Part shown: positions 19,710 to 27,307 of the stretch, piece after piece | Layout: the number at the start of each line of letters is the position of its first letter | Numbering within the stretch: position 1 is the first letter of the stretch | Assembly (NCBI GenBank): GCA_048772705.1 | Contig: JBLWGC010000098.1 | Span: 1 to 32,950 of the forward strand | Length of the DNA stretch: 32,950 bases | Reading direction: 5' to 3' | From: Leidyana gryllorum EB-2025a | Taxonomy: Eukaryota; Apicomplexa | The notes under the pieces: generated by a model | Databases searched by the model: none | What the model was told of the DNA's origin: nothing | Seen by the model: only the letters and a program-made list of their open reading frames with translations | Made by a program: the position numbers and the translations under genes

Positions 19710-19782
19710 GGGCGTTCGGTCTAGTGGTAGAGTTCTCCCTTCGGTGGAAGAGTCCTGGGTTCGATTCCCAGATCAGCGCCCT
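19710..19782 (+). pseudogene. tRNA-Pro-like, altered anticodon arm
   Basis: A box and T arm ctggg-ttcgatt-cccag are intact. The anticodon arm lost a G, so the best register (loop cttcggt) reads TCG and an alternative reads CGG. Three extra bases separate T stem and acceptor. Confidence 0.6.
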
Positions 19783-19953
19783 TTTGTTGTAGGTTGACCG
19801 GAGCACGTCTTGCCTGGTTGTTAGCTACGGACCTGTAGCCTCACAGAAATGGGACGGGCCGAAAGAACGCAGTTGGTAAAGCATCTGACGCTCCTGTTGC
19901 ATCCCATGCTGATAGGATGATTCGCTACCTTTATAGTTTCACCCCGAAGATTT

Positions 19954-20020
19954 TCCGAGTCGTCTAGTCTTAGGACAGCAAGTTGTGGCCGTGCAAACCC
20001 AGGCTCGATTCTGCCCGGAC
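19954..20020 (+). pseudogene. tRNA-His(GTG) pseudogene
   Basis: The loop ttgtggc (GTG) and acceptor are kept. The anticodon stem has a mismatch and the T arm is shortened by about two bases. Confidence 0.65.
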
Positions 20021-20109
20021 AGTATGTCTCTGGTGTCCCGAATGCAAACTCTTGCCGCGATCAACAACGCTTGATCACCACACACATCCATTTGATGGCC
20101 CCGCTAATC

Positions 20110-20182
20110 GGCGCTATGGCCTTATGGATATGGCATCGGTCTACGGAACCGGGGATTCTGAGTTCGAGTACCAGTAGCGTCT
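20110..20182 (+). tRNA. tRNA-Arg(ACG)
   Basis: Acceptor ggcgcta/tagcgtc pairs with one G-T. The arm cggt-ctacgga-accg gives ACG. The T stem has two mismatches compared with the clean copy at 32774. Confidence 0.78.
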
Positions 20183-20243
20183 GGACGAGGGGTCGGGTTC
20201 GAGCCCCTCACCTGCTGCAACTCAAATTCTGTCTCAGCTGGTC

Positions 20244-20296
20244 GGGACCTCATCCGGGATTGTACGAGTGGGAGCCGCGTATCTTGACCGACCTTG
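20244..20296 (-). pseudogene. tRNA-Glu fragment
   Basis: The stretch atacgcggctcccactcgtac matches a decayed Glu anticodon arm; it corresponds to the fragment at 3163-3216. Confidence 0.4.
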
Positions 20297-20449
20297 GAGA
20301 GACGTGACATTGAGTCAACAACTATCAGACGGGCTGGCCTAGGCCAAAGATGCGTGACACGTTGTTGTTCAAGCTCGTACTCAATAAGGGCCGTTTTGCT
20401 TCAAATGAGAAGTCAGAATCGAGTTCAGCGAGTATGAGGGGCAGTCCAT

Positions 20450-20521
20450 GAGTACGCAGCTCAGTGGTGGAGCACGTGACTGCAGATCAGCAAGTCCGTG
20501 GTTCAACCCCGTGCGTGCCCT
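20450..20521 (+). tRNA. tRNA-Cys(GCA)
   Basis: The loop ctgcaga gives GCA. The T arm region gttcaaccc and acceptor gagtacg/cgtgccc (one mismatch) are recognisable. Two pairs of the anticodon stem are lost; the second copy at 21959 has a good anticodon stem but poor acceptor. Confidence 0.7.
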
Positions 20522-20602
20522 GAAGATGGGCTGAAACGCTCGAAGATGTTGGACCAACATTCCTGACCACAAGGCAATGAATCTGGAACGGGGGATGGTT
20601 GT

Positions 20603-20673
20603 GGGCCTATGACGCACGGGAGCGCGTCTGACCCCAGCTTAGAAAGTTGGGTGTTTGAATCACTCAATCAGAC
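20603..20673 (+). pseudogene. tRNA-Trp(CCA) pseudogene
   Basis: The arm tctga-ccccagc-ttaga reads CCA but T33 is C. The 3' acceptor does not pair with gggccta. Confidence 0.65.
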
Positions 20674-20701
20674 CTTATTTTTTCCCATATGGGGTGCAAC
20701 C

Positions 20702-20781
20702 TGATAAGAGTGGGTTTCGAACCCACGCCCTTTCGGACTGCGGCCTGAAAACTGCGCCTTAGACCACTCGGCAATGTTGCC
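20702..20781 (-). pseudogene. tRNA-Leu(CAG) pseudogene
   Basis: Type II body with perfect T arm gtggg-ttcgaaa-cccac and variable arm. The loop ttcaggc gives CAG, but anticodon stem and acceptor each have mismatches. Confidence 0.7.
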
Positions 20782-20876
20782 GCAGTATTGTTGGCTCGTC
20801 GCCCCACGCGTTTTCTGTCCGTGGACTTCCAAAATAGAAGGACTTCTGCGCTTGGAGGCCGGCGTGATTCCAAGCG

Positions 20877-20947
20877 TCCGAGATAGGTATAGTGGTTAGT
20901 ATGTCCGCCTGTCACGCAAATACCCGGGTTCGATTTCGGTCTCGGGA
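20877..20947 (+). pseudogene. tRNA-Asp(GTC), decayed
   Basis: Acceptor tccgaga/tctcggg pairs and the loop reads GTC; the 3' side of the anticodon stem (gcaaa) no longer pairs. Confidence 0.7.
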
Positions 20948-20999
20948 ACCGATCGTCTTCCGCTCTAGATTTCGTGGTGCTCACCTGAAAGATGCAAGT

Positions 21000-21072
21000 T
21001 ACAGCCACCGAGGATTGAACTCGGGACCTTCTGCGTATTAAGCAGACGTCGTGACCACTAGACCATGGCTGC
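21000..21072 (-). tRNA. Val-type tRNA with anticodon AAT
   Basis: Acceptor gcagcca/tggctgt, arm tctgc-ttaatac-gcaga and T arm ccgag-ttcaatc-ctcgg are all paired. The body matches tRNA-Val at 9666 (CAC) and 32013 (AAC), but the anticodon reads AAT, which decodes Ile ATT. One C-to-T change at position 36 explains it. Confidence 0.85.
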
Positions 21073-21225
21073 ACGGAGCTTTCGGACTGCGAAAGGGGCG
21101 TGTGTCTTTGGAAACACGTACCCGGTGAGCCTGGTTTTTATGTACCGGCCTGTAGCCTCACAGAAAGTTGGACGGCCTCGAGTAGTCCAGACTCATCGCC
21201 TTGTATTCAGGAATGGAGGTGTCAC

Positions 21226-21296
21226 GCATCTGTGGTCTAGGGGTAGAATGTGTCGTTGCCACCGAGACGACCCAAGTTCGATTCCCGCCAGATGCA
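21226..21296 (+). tRNA. tRNA-Gly(GCC)
   Basis: The acceptor is intact and the loop ttgccac gives GCC. One G-G mismatch in the anticodon stem and changes in T stem and D loop (ctaggggta) set it apart from the clean copy at 22126. Confidence 0.75.
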
Positions 21297-21376
21297 GAGG
21301 AGCTGGCACATGGTTGATTGTGCCACCATTCTTGGGTTTCACGCGTGAGTTGGCAGACCCTTCCAATCACATCGCA

Positions 21377-21458
21377 TGACAACTGCTGGGTTTGAACCAG
21401 CGCGGGTCAGGCCCAGTAGATTTGTAGTCTACCTCATTAACCACTCGGGCAAGTTGCC
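21377..21458 (-). tRNA. Ser-type tRNA with anticodon ACA
   Basis: A complete type II body: acceptor ggcaact/agttgtc, arm gtaga-ctacaaa-tctac, long variable arm, T arm gctgg-ttcaaac-ccagc. The anticodon is ACA, which would read Cys TGT. The neighbour at 22261 reads CGA and the truncated copy at 11551 reads AGA, both Ser. Confidence 0.85.
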
Positions 21459-21583
21459 ACCTGTCGAACTCGGCATTTTGCGGCCAGCGGGTTCACATAC
21501 GGTTCAGGAGCAAAGTGATCGATGCAGTTGGGAGATTGGTCATGCCATGTAAAAAGAACTGGATGTACTGGGGTTTGCTGAAT

Positions 21584-21656
21584 GGGCGACCCGCTCAAAT
21601 GGTAGAGCGCTCGCTTAGCATGCGAGTTGTACTGGGATCGATGCCCGGGTCGTCCA
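21584..21656 (+). tRNA. tRNA-Ala(AGC)
   Basis: Acceptor, anticodon arm (AGC) and T arm pair. Position 8 and the adjoining base changed (acccgctc for actagctc), so the A box is weaker. Confidence 0.8.
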
Positions 21657-21669
21657 AAGTACGTACGGC

Positions 21670-21727
21670 TGCACGTGGCGGGATCCAAACCACCTTACAT
21701 CCTTGAAGGGTCGCAGACCACAAGTGC
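21670..21727 (-). pseudogene. Gly(CCC)-derived tRNA relic
   Basis: Same relic as at 737-797, again between Ala and Asn. Confidence 0.5.
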
Positions 21728-21771
21728 CATTGGGAGAGCAGCGCAGTCAATGTTTAGGGTGCCTCTGAAAG

Positions 21772-21840
21772 TGGTGCTGGCAGGTTTCGAACCTGCGACT
21801 TTGTGGTTAACAGCCACACGGTCGACTGAGCTACAAGATC
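21772..21840 (-). pseudogene. tRNA-Asn(GTT), decayed
   Basis: Anticodon and T arms are perfect (GTT), but the D loop lost about four bases and the acceptor gatcttg/cagcacc has two mismatches. Confidence 0.75.
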
Positions 21841-21958
21841 CAGCTACAATGTTTCAGAGGTTAATATAGAAACCCTCCTTTTTCTAGCGCAGGATCCTGC
21901 AACCCCTTGTGGTCAGGAATGTTGGTTTAACATCTTCCAGCGTTTCATCTCAACTTCA

Positions 21959-22029
21959 GCGCACGCGCGAAGTTGAACCACGGACTTGCTGATCTGCAGT
22001 CAACTGCTCTACCACTGAGTTAAGTACCC
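21959..22029 (-). tRNA. tRNA-Cys(GCA), acceptor decayed
   Basis: The arm gttga-ctgcaga-tcagc gives GCA and the D arm is normal. Acceptor and T stem carry several mismatches. Confidence 0.65.
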
Positions 22030-22125
22030 ACGAGGCGCCTCTCATACTCGCTCAACTTGACCCTGTCTTCTCATTCGAAGTAAAACGGCCGTTATTGTGT
22101 ACGAGCTCCAACAATAAGGTGTTAC

Positions 22126-22196
22126 GCATCTGTGGTCTAGTGGTAGAATGTCTCGTTGCCATCGAGACGACCCGGGTTCGATTCCCGGCAGATGCA
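22126..22196 (+). tRNA. tRNA-Gly(GCC)
   Basis: A clean gene: acceptor gcatctg/cagatgc, arm tctcg-ttgccat-cgaga (GCC), T arm ccggg-ttcgatt-cccgg. The reference copy for all GCC pseudogenes in the window. Confidence 0.94.
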
Positions 22197-22260
22197 GAGC
22201 AGATAGCACATGGTTGAATTTTATGCGTGAGTTGGTGTTTGACCCTCCGATCACATCGCA

Positions 22261-22342
22261 CGACAACTGCTGGATTTGAACCAGCGCGGGTCAGGCCCAG
22301 TAGATTTCGAGTCTACCCCCTTAACCACTCGGGCAAGTTGCC
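22261..22342 (-). tRNA. tRNA-Ser(CGA)
   Basis: A clean type II gene: acceptor ggcaact/agttgtc, arm gtaga-ctcgaaa-tctac (CGA), paired variable arm gggcc/..cgcg region and T arm gctgg-ttcaaat-ccagc. It repeats the Gly-Ser pair at 21226-21458. Confidence 0.92.
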
Positions 22343-22403
22343 AACGGTCGAACTCGGCATGCCGCAGACAGTGGCTTCACATACGGTTCAGCAAGCTTGA
22401 ATC

Positions 22404-22476
22404 GGACCGCTCGCGCTGCCCGAACCCGCGAATTCTCCATTGCAACTCTTGCGCTCTACGGACTGAGCTGGGTGGC
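22404..22476 (-). pseudogene. tRNA-Lys relic
   Basis: D arm and gcgggttcggg match tRNA-Lys; the anticodon loop is altered. Inverted paralogue of 12345-12417, with the same flanks. Confidence 0.5.
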
Positions 22477-22570
22477 AAGGAAGCTCGGGCTTAATAACGG
22501 ATTCCATGCGTATTGGTCGTGGAATGTTGGGGCTTCCTCGGGGGCAACTCTGTATCGAGATCCACTCCCT

Positions 22571-22644
22571 TGGTCACGCCCGCGCTTGAACCGGGGACCT
22601 TGAGCTTATTAGGCTCAAGCTCTAACCGACTGAGCTACGCGACC
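22571..22644 (-). tRNA. tRNA-Ile(AAT)
   Basis: Acceptor ggtcgcg/cgtgacc, arm tgagc-ctaataa-gctca (AAT) and T arm with one mismatch. The best Ile copy in the window. Confidence 0.87.
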
Positions 22645-22734
22645 ACTGCTGCGACGACAGATGGCACCGACCCGGATGCTGGATCCCCCGAGGTGGAATC
22701 AAACATCAAAGCCATTTAGACACTGGCGGAGAGC

Positions 22735-22785
22735 TGTAGACGGCGCAGCGCTGGAAGGGCGTCGACCCGAATTCCACTCTTGTCA
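22735..22785 (+). pseudogene. tRNA-Leu 3' fragment
   Basis: Variable arm remnant (gaagggcg), altered T arm and acceptor end tcttgtca of tRNA-Leu(CAG) remain. Confidence 0.45.
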
Positions 22786-22814
22786 GGTTGCGCCCCATAC
22801 GGGAAGAACATGAG

Positions 22815-22885
22815 GTCTGATTGAGTGATTCGAACACCCAAATTTCTGAGCTGGAGTCAGACGCGCTACATTCCGCCATAGGCCC
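22815..22885 (-). tRNA. tRNA-Trp(CCA), 3' acceptor altered
   Basis: The arm tctga-ctccagc-tcaga gives CCA and the T arm gggtg-ttcgaat-cactc pairs. The 3' strand of the acceptor does not pair with gggccta, so it may be inactive. Confidence 0.7.
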
Positions 22886-23025
22886 AAAATTATGCCGCGC
22901 TCCAGACTCATTGCATTGTGGTCAGGATGGAGATCCAACATCTTCGAGCGTTTCAGGCCATCTTCAAAGCAGCCGCGGAGTTCAACCACCAGTACCGCAG
23001 TCAATGTCTAGGGTGCCTCTGAAGC

Positions 23026-23098
23026 CGGTCCTGGCAGGTTTTGAACCTGCGACCTCGTGGTTAACAGCCACACGCTCTGCCGACTAAGCTACAAGACC
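23026..23098 (-). tRNA. tRNA-Asn(GTT)
   Basis: All stems pair; T loop ttcaaaa and one G-T at the foot of the anticodon stem are the only differences from 2260-2332. Confidence 0.9.
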
Positions 23099-23210
23099 CG
23101 CTTACAATGTTTCAGAGGTCAGTAGAGAGACCCTCCACTTTCTACTGCAGGATTCTGCAATCCCTTTGTTGAAGGTTGACCCGACAGACCACGTCTTGTT
23201 AAGAGGGTAC

Positions 23211-23282
23211 GGCTCTGTAGTCTAAGTGGCTAGGATATGCGGCTTTCAGCCGCACGATCCGGTTTCACGTCCGCCAGTGGTC
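23211..23282 (+). pseudogene. tRNA-Glu(TTC), decayed
   Basis: The arm tgcgg-ctttcag-ccgca gives TTC. The 5' acceptor (ggctctg) does not pair with cagtggt and the B box is changed. Confidence 0.7.
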
Positions 23283-23354
23283 ATTCAACTACTCAAGCAA
23301 AGTGCTCCACTAATCTCCGTCGATAGCGATTTTTCGTTATACCCGGCTTACATT

Positions 23355-23426
23355 GCCTTTTTAGCTTAGGGGCAGAGCGTTCGCTTCGTAAGCGAGAAGT
23401 CGCCGGTTTGATTCCGGCAGAGGGCT
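23355..23426 (+). tRNA. tRNA-Thr(CGT)
   Basis: All stems pair; the T loop has C56 changed to T (tttgatt), which hits the B box. Nearly identical inverted copy at 26514-26585. Confidence 0.82.
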
Positions 23427-23483
23427 TGACTGCATCGACTGGGCACCTGCAAAGCTCAAGTCTCTCAAGCTCCAATCATCGTA

Positions 23484-23560
23484 GCCTCGTAGCTCAGTCA
23501 GCAGAGGGTAAGTCTTTCAGCCACAAAGTCGCGCGTTTGGAACCTGCCAGTACCTGAGGC
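23484..23560 (+). pseudogene. tRNA-like relic with Asn-type body
   Basis: Same chimera as 2967-3044: Phe-like acceptor gcctcg/ctgaggc around an Asn-like interior. Confidence 0.5.
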
Positions 23561-23620
23561 ACCCACTAGCTTAAGGCAGACTGCGGCCGAGTCTCGGGGT
23601 GCTGAAGCTCTTTCTTGAGT

Positions 23621-23691
23621 GCACTTGTGGTCCAAGGGTAGGATGCGAGCTTCCCATGCTCGCAGCCCGGGTTCGAGTCCCGGCAGGTGCA
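23621..23691 (+). tRNA. tRNA-Gly(CCC)
   Basis: Acceptor gcacttg/caggtgc, arm cgagc-ttcccat-gctcg (CCC) and T arm ccggg-ttcgagt-cccgg are intact. It is the parent type of the Gly-derived relics. Confidence 0.93.
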
Positions 23692-23771
23692 GCCGATCGT
23701 ACAGATTTGACCATGGCTGCAACGATATTTTCAACATTCCGGGGCGAAGAGCAATGCACTTTAGACTGCTT

Positions 23772-23841
23772 GTCCGAGCCAGGAATTGAGCCTGGGTTTG
23801 CACGGCCACAACGTGCTGTCCTAACCACTAGACGACTCGGA
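23772..23841 (-). tRNA. tRNA-His(GTG)
   Basis: Acceptor tccgagt/gctcgga, arm gcacg-ttgtggc-cgtgc (GTG) and T stem ccagg/cctgg pair. T54 is C (ctcaatt). Confidence 0.83.
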
Positions 23842-24111
23842 TAATCTTTGAGCGAGGCTGTAGAGGTAGCGAAGCATCGATCAGGATGGAATGGAACAGG
23901 AGTGTCAGACGAACTACGTTGTAAGAAGTCCACTCCTCAACCCGCGGCGCGAAGGAGTTTGCTCGTCGAATATTTGATGCCACCACTACAATCACATGCG
24001 TTGCCATGTAAGCAACTCGGGCCGTAAAAGTACTTCGGGGCGGTACACTCAGAACGACATCGACGTCACAACGGAAGCCATTAACACTCTGGAACTCAGA
24101 AATAAAGTAAC

Positions 24112-24194
24112 GCACAGATGCCCGAGTGGTCTAGGGGCCAGACTCAAGTTCTGGTAGGCGCAAGTCTGCATGGGTTCGAATCCCATTTTGTGCA
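24112..24194 (+). tRNA. tRNA-Leu(CAA)
   Basis: A type II gene: acceptor gcacaga/tttgtgc, arm ccaga-ctcaagt-tctgg (CAA), long variable arm and T arm atggg-ttcgaat-cccat. No intron is present, though Leu(CAA) genes often have one in eukaryotes. Confidence 0.92.
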
Positions 24195-24283
24195 ACGGCG
24201 ATCATCCTCAAGAATAGGCTGGAGAAGGCCACAGTGGATTCGAGTCTCCATTTGTATATCCGGTTGCATGCACCCAAGTATTC

Positions 24284-24346
24284 GGCTGTTGCTCTGGATC
24301 CTTTCTTGGGGTGGAAGCGTCCTGGGTTCGATTCGCAGAACAGCCC
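24284..24346 (+). pseudogene. tRNA-Pro, D arm deleted
   Basis: Acceptor ggctgtt/aacagcc and the B box remain; the D arm is gone and the anticodon arm is altered. Confidence 0.65.
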
Positions 24347-24481
24347 TAATGGTCGTCGGTTAAACCGACGGGACAAGTTGCCCTCAGAACCGACCACCTC
24401 GTTAGCCCACTTCGGTAAGGCAGTCAGGGAACTAAGATCTCGAGAATCGCATTTCGGCTACTTCTTACATGTTGCAGACTG

Positions 24482-24553
24482 AGCAGTGTAGCTCAGTGGA
24501 AGAGTGTTGGGCTTATAACCCAAAGGTCCGTCGATCGAAAGGACGCACTGCTA
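24482..24553 (+). tRNA. Initiator-type tRNA-Met with anticodon TAT
   Basis: Initiator marks are all present: A1-T72 in agcagtg/cactgct, three G-C pairs next to the loop in ttggg/cccaa, and T loop atcgaaa with A54. The loop cttataa reads TAT, an Ile anticodon, where initiators have CAT. Confidence 0.85.
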
Positions 24554-24602
24554 AATGTGCGCAAAAGGGAAACAGCTTCAGAATAGATCGGCTTGTGTGC
24601 AA

Positions 24603-24674
24603 AGCCTTCTACCGGAATCGAACCCGCGACCTTTCGCTTACTGAGCGAATGCTCTGCCCCTAAGCTATGAAGGC
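24603..24674 (-). tRNA. tRNA-Thr(AGT)
   Basis: The arm ttcgc-tcagtaa-gcgaa gives AGT. One A-A mismatch in the acceptor and one G-G in the T stem. Confidence 0.78.
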
Positions 24675-24805
24675 AATGTTAGCTGGAGATCACGCATCAG
24701 TCACCATTGACTGACTGAAGTTACTGGAGCACATTGCACGGGTTCAATGACTTCCACTGCTCCACCCAACGGTAAATAGGGTGTAACTAAGTTTAGAGCT
24801 TCCTT

Positions 24806-24878
24806 GCCGCCCTAGATCAGTCGGTAGAGCGCAAGACTTTTAATCTTGCAGTCGCGGGTTCGAGCCCCGCGGGCGGTG
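24806..24878 (+). tRNA. tRNA-Lys(TTT)
   Basis: Acceptor gccgccc/gggcggt, arm caaga-cttttaa-tcttg (TTT) and T arm gcggg-ttcgagc-cccgc are intact; one D-stem pair is lost (gatc). Confidence 0.88.
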
Positions 24879-24929
24879 CTAGGCAAGCTTGATAGCCGTA
24901 TGAGGAGCCACTGCCGCGCATGTCGACTT

Positions 24930-24996
24930 GAAATGGTAGTGGTATGGTTCTTCCTTCGGGTGGAAGAAGTCCTGGGTTCGATTCCCAGAACAGCCC
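24930..24996 (+). pseudogene. tRNA-Pro(CGG), 5' end replaced
   Basis: Anticodon (CGG) and T arms and the 3' acceptor are perfect, but the 5' acceptor and start of the A box are replaced by unrelated sequence. Confidence 0.75.
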
Positions 24997-25097
24997 GTCT
25001 GATAGCTGTTGACGCAACACGGCACTCGACCCATCCCGAACAGCTAAGACAGGATCTGAGTTGTTGACTCAACAGGCTGCAACGCGGCCATTCGCCC

Positions 25098-25170
25098 AGA
25101 CGCTACCGGGACTCGAACCCAGAATCCCCGGTTCCGTAGACCGATGCCATATCCATTAGGCCATAGCGCC
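25098..25170 (-). tRNA. tRNA-Arg(ACG)
   Basis: Acceptor ggcgcta/tagcgtc, arm cggt-ctacgga-accg (ACG) and T arm ctggg-ttcgagt-cccgg pair. Flanks are almost identical to the copy at 32774. Confidence 0.92.
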
Positions 25171-25291
25171 GACTAGCGGAGCCGTCAAATGGAAGTGTGA
25201 AGCGATAAAGACAGGACATGGGCAGCTACGCCCGATGGTGGGTCTGGACAGACTTCACCCACATCTCCCATTCGAGATATCGCGGACATAC

Positions 25292-25340
25292 TATCCAAGC
25301 CAGGATTCGGGCCTGGGTATGCACGGGCACAACTTGCTGA
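25292..25340 (-). pseudogene. tRNA-His fragment
   Basis: The T arm and anticodon region match 30905-30974; the D arm and 5' acceptor are deleted. Confidence 0.5.
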
Positions 25341-25403
25341 GGCTGGTGGGTACCAAAGCCACTTTAGATGTCAGGCTATCGGGTTTTGTGTCCTTGCTTT
25401 CTT

Positions 25404-25476
25404 GCCGCCGTAGCTCAGTCGGTAGAGCGCAAGAGTCTTAATCTTGCAGTCGCAGGTTCGAGCCCCGCGGGAGGTG
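25404..25476 (+). tRNA. tRNA-Lys(CTT), slightly decayed
   Basis: The arm caaga-gtcttaa-tcttg gives CTT. Acceptor has two mismatches and the T stem one. Confidence 0.72.
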
Positions 25477-25524
25477 TGGATCTATCTCCCTAAAGTAAGA
25501 ATGGAACAGCACATTCAGCTGGAT

Positions 25525-25597
25525 TTCCACTGCCGAGACTTGAACCCGGACTGTGCGGGTGAGAGCCGCATATCCTAGCCACTTAGACTACAGTGGA
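25525..25597 (-). tRNA. tRNA-Glu(CTC)
   Basis: Acceptor tccactg/cagtgga, arm tgcgg-ctctcac-ccgca (CTC) and T arm ccggg-ttcaagt-ctcgg all pair. The cleanest Glu(CTC) copy on the minus strand. Confidence 0.92.
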
Positions 25598-25677
25598 CAA
25601 GTGCCCGAGTTGAGGCTTTGGGGAGAGCCGTACCATCTTGAGATGACGTGTTTTGCCGAGTCAGCCAACAACAAAGC

Positions 25678-25749
25678 GGGCTTTTGTGGGAATCGAACCC
25701 AGGACTTCTTCCACCCGAAGGAAGAGTCATGCCACTAGACCAAACAGCC
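25678..25749 (-). tRNA. tRNA-Pro(CGG), slightly decayed
   Basis: Anticodon arm intact (CGG). One mismatch each in acceptor (aaaagcc) and T stem. Confidence 0.78.
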
Positions 25750-25862
25750 GGTGCATCAGACAGTACAATTGACTTGGTATAGCGTCCAGTGTAGAGCGAG
25801 AACGAGTCGGGCAGAAACCTCATTTCAATCATTGAAGCAGTTGCGCTCTCCCCGAATGCTAC

Positions 25863-25944
25863 GGATAAGAGTGAGATTCGAATCCACGCAGGTGAAACCC
25901 AACGGCTTAGCAGGTCGCCGCCTCAAGCACTGGGCCACCTTGCC
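25863..25944 (-). tRNA. tRNA-Ser(GCT), decayed
   Basis: Type II body; the loop ctgctaa gives GCT. Mismatches in acceptor, anticodon and T stems suggest a weak or dead copy. Confidence 0.65.
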
Positions 25945-26117
25945 GAGAGTGGAACGCGGGAATCCCGTGCGAATTGTAAGTGGTGTGGGTACAACCCCTA
26001 CTCCATGTCAGTATTAGGCTGTGGAATGACTGTTCGACGGGGTGGACGAGGCCAATCATGGTGCTTTGCTGAGCACATCAGTCGGCTGTTTGGTCCAGTG
26101 ACTGTTTACCGAAACTC

Positions 26118-26188
26118 TGCGTATTTTCGGTCAGTTAAGATGTGAGCCTAACAAGTTCCTCGTATGGGGTTCGAGCCCCGGCCCCACT
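26118..26188 (+). pseudogene. Ile-type tRNA relic reading AAC
   Basis: The arm gagc-ctaacaa-gttc resembles tRNA-Ile with AAT changed to AAC (Val). Acceptor and D arm are decayed; the B box ggttcgagccc is good. Confidence 0.5.
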
Positions 26189-26264
26189 AAGCGAGTGTGT
26201 TGTGGATACAGCATCCTCGTGCACCCTTTTGACAGGAGGAGATGCATCGAGAGAAGTATTACTA

Positions 26265-26337
26265 GGGAGTGTAGCGCAGTCGGTAGAGCGTGGGTCTCAT
26301 AATCCGGAAGTCGAGAGTTCGATCCTCTCCACTCCCA
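26265..26337 (+). tRNA. tRNA-Met(CAT), elongator
   Basis: Acceptor gggagtg/cactccc, CAT loop and T arm gagag-ttcgatc-ctctc are intact; one G-G mismatch in the anticodon stem. Confidence 0.82.
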
Positions 26338-26381
26338 GGGTCGGAATCGGAACCGCCGACGAACTCATCATGCTATCATTT

Positions 26382-26446
26382 TGCATCTGTCGGGAATCGG
26401 GTTATCTCGATGCCCGCGAGAGAGTTTTCCACTAGACCGCAGATGC
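26382..26446 (-). pseudogene. tRNA-Gly pseudogene
   Basis: The acceptor is intact, the loop has changed to cgggcat, and the T arm lost about eight bases. Confidence 0.65.
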
Positions 26447-26513
26447 AGAACACCATCCTGTTCAATCTTGTACGTGATGGCAGCCATTCCTTATAAGTCT
26501 ATCGATGCATCAA

Positions 26514-26585
26514 AGCCTTCTGCCGGAATCGAACCGGCGACTTCTCGCTTACGAAGCGAACGCTCTGCCCCTAAGCTAAGAAGGC
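26514..26585 (-). tRNA. tRNA-Thr(CGT)
   Basis: A clean gene: acceptor gccttct/agaaggc, arm ttcgc-ttcgtaa-gcgag (CGT), T arm gccgg-ttcgatt-ccggc. Confidence 0.93.
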
Positions 26586-26660
26586 AATGTAAGCCGGGTA
26601 TAACGAAAAATCGCTATCGACGGAGATTAGTGGAGCACTTTGCTTGAGTAGTTGAATGAC

Positions 26661-26734
26661 TTCCACTGCCGGAACTTGATCCCGGATCGTGCGGCTCAAG
26701 AGCCGCATATCCTAGCCACTTAGTATACAGTGGA
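26661..26734 (-). pseudogene. tRNA-Glu, 8-base anticodon loop
   Basis: Acceptor tccactg/cagtgga and T stem hold, but the loop is ctcttgag (8 bases) between tgcgg and ccgca, so the anticodon register is lost. Confidence 0.68.
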
Positions 26735-26808
26735 CGACTCACTCAGCTGCAGCTTAAGCCGAGAGCCGTACCCTCTTAACAAGACGTGGTCTGTCGGGTC
26801 AACCGGGT

Positions 26809-26884
26809 GCCTCAGGTACTGATAGGTTCCAGTCTGCGACTTTGTGGCTAAGAGACTTACCCTCTGGTGGCTGAACTACGAGGC
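26809..26884 (-). pseudogene. tRNA-like relic with Asn-type body
   Basis: Inverted copy of the relic at 23484-23560 and 2967-3044. Confidence 0.5.
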
Positions 26885-26945
26885 TCGGCTAAGATGATTG
26901 GAGCTTGAGAGACTTGAGCTTTGCAGGTGCCCGTCGATGCAGTCA

Positions 26946-27017
26946 AGCCTTCTGCCGGAATCGAACTGGCGACCTTTCGCTTACTGAGCGAATGCTCTGC
27001 CCCTAAGCTAAGAAGGC
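26946..27017 (-). tRNA. tRNA-Thr(AGT)
   Basis: The acceptor is perfect, the arm ttcgc-tcagtaa-gcgaa gives AGT; one A-C mismatch in the T stem. Confidence 0.87.
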
Positions 27018-27085
27018 ATTCGATGTCTCGATCCATATGAGGGTCTGATGCTGGGAATAGCTCAGACCCCTCCAATCACATCGCA

Positions 27086-27168
27086 CGACAACTGCTGGAT
27101 CTGCACCAGCGCGGCCCAGGCCCAGTTGGATCCCAATCTACCCCTCTTCCCCACTCGAGCAAGTTGGC
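27086..27168 (-). pseudogene. tRNA-Ser pseudogene
   Basis: Matches tRNA-Ser(CGA) at 22261 through acceptor, variable and T arms; the anticodon loop is destroyed and the B box altered (tctgcacc). Confidence 0.65.
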
Positions 27169-27234
27169 AACTGTCGATTCCGGCATGCGGCCGCGATAAA
27201 TGCTCATTTTCACCGCCTTCCGTGACTACCTACC

Positions 27235-27307
27235 GCCTCGGTAGCTCAGTTGGGAGAGCGCCAGACTGAAGATCTGGAAGTCCCGTGTTCGATCCACGGC
27301 TGAGGCA
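27235..27307 (+). tRNA. tRNA-Phe(GAA)
   Basis: Acceptor gcctcgg/ctgaggc, arm ccaga-ctgaaga-tctgg (GAA) and T arm ccgtg-ttcgatc-cacgg are intact. Confidence 0.94.
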
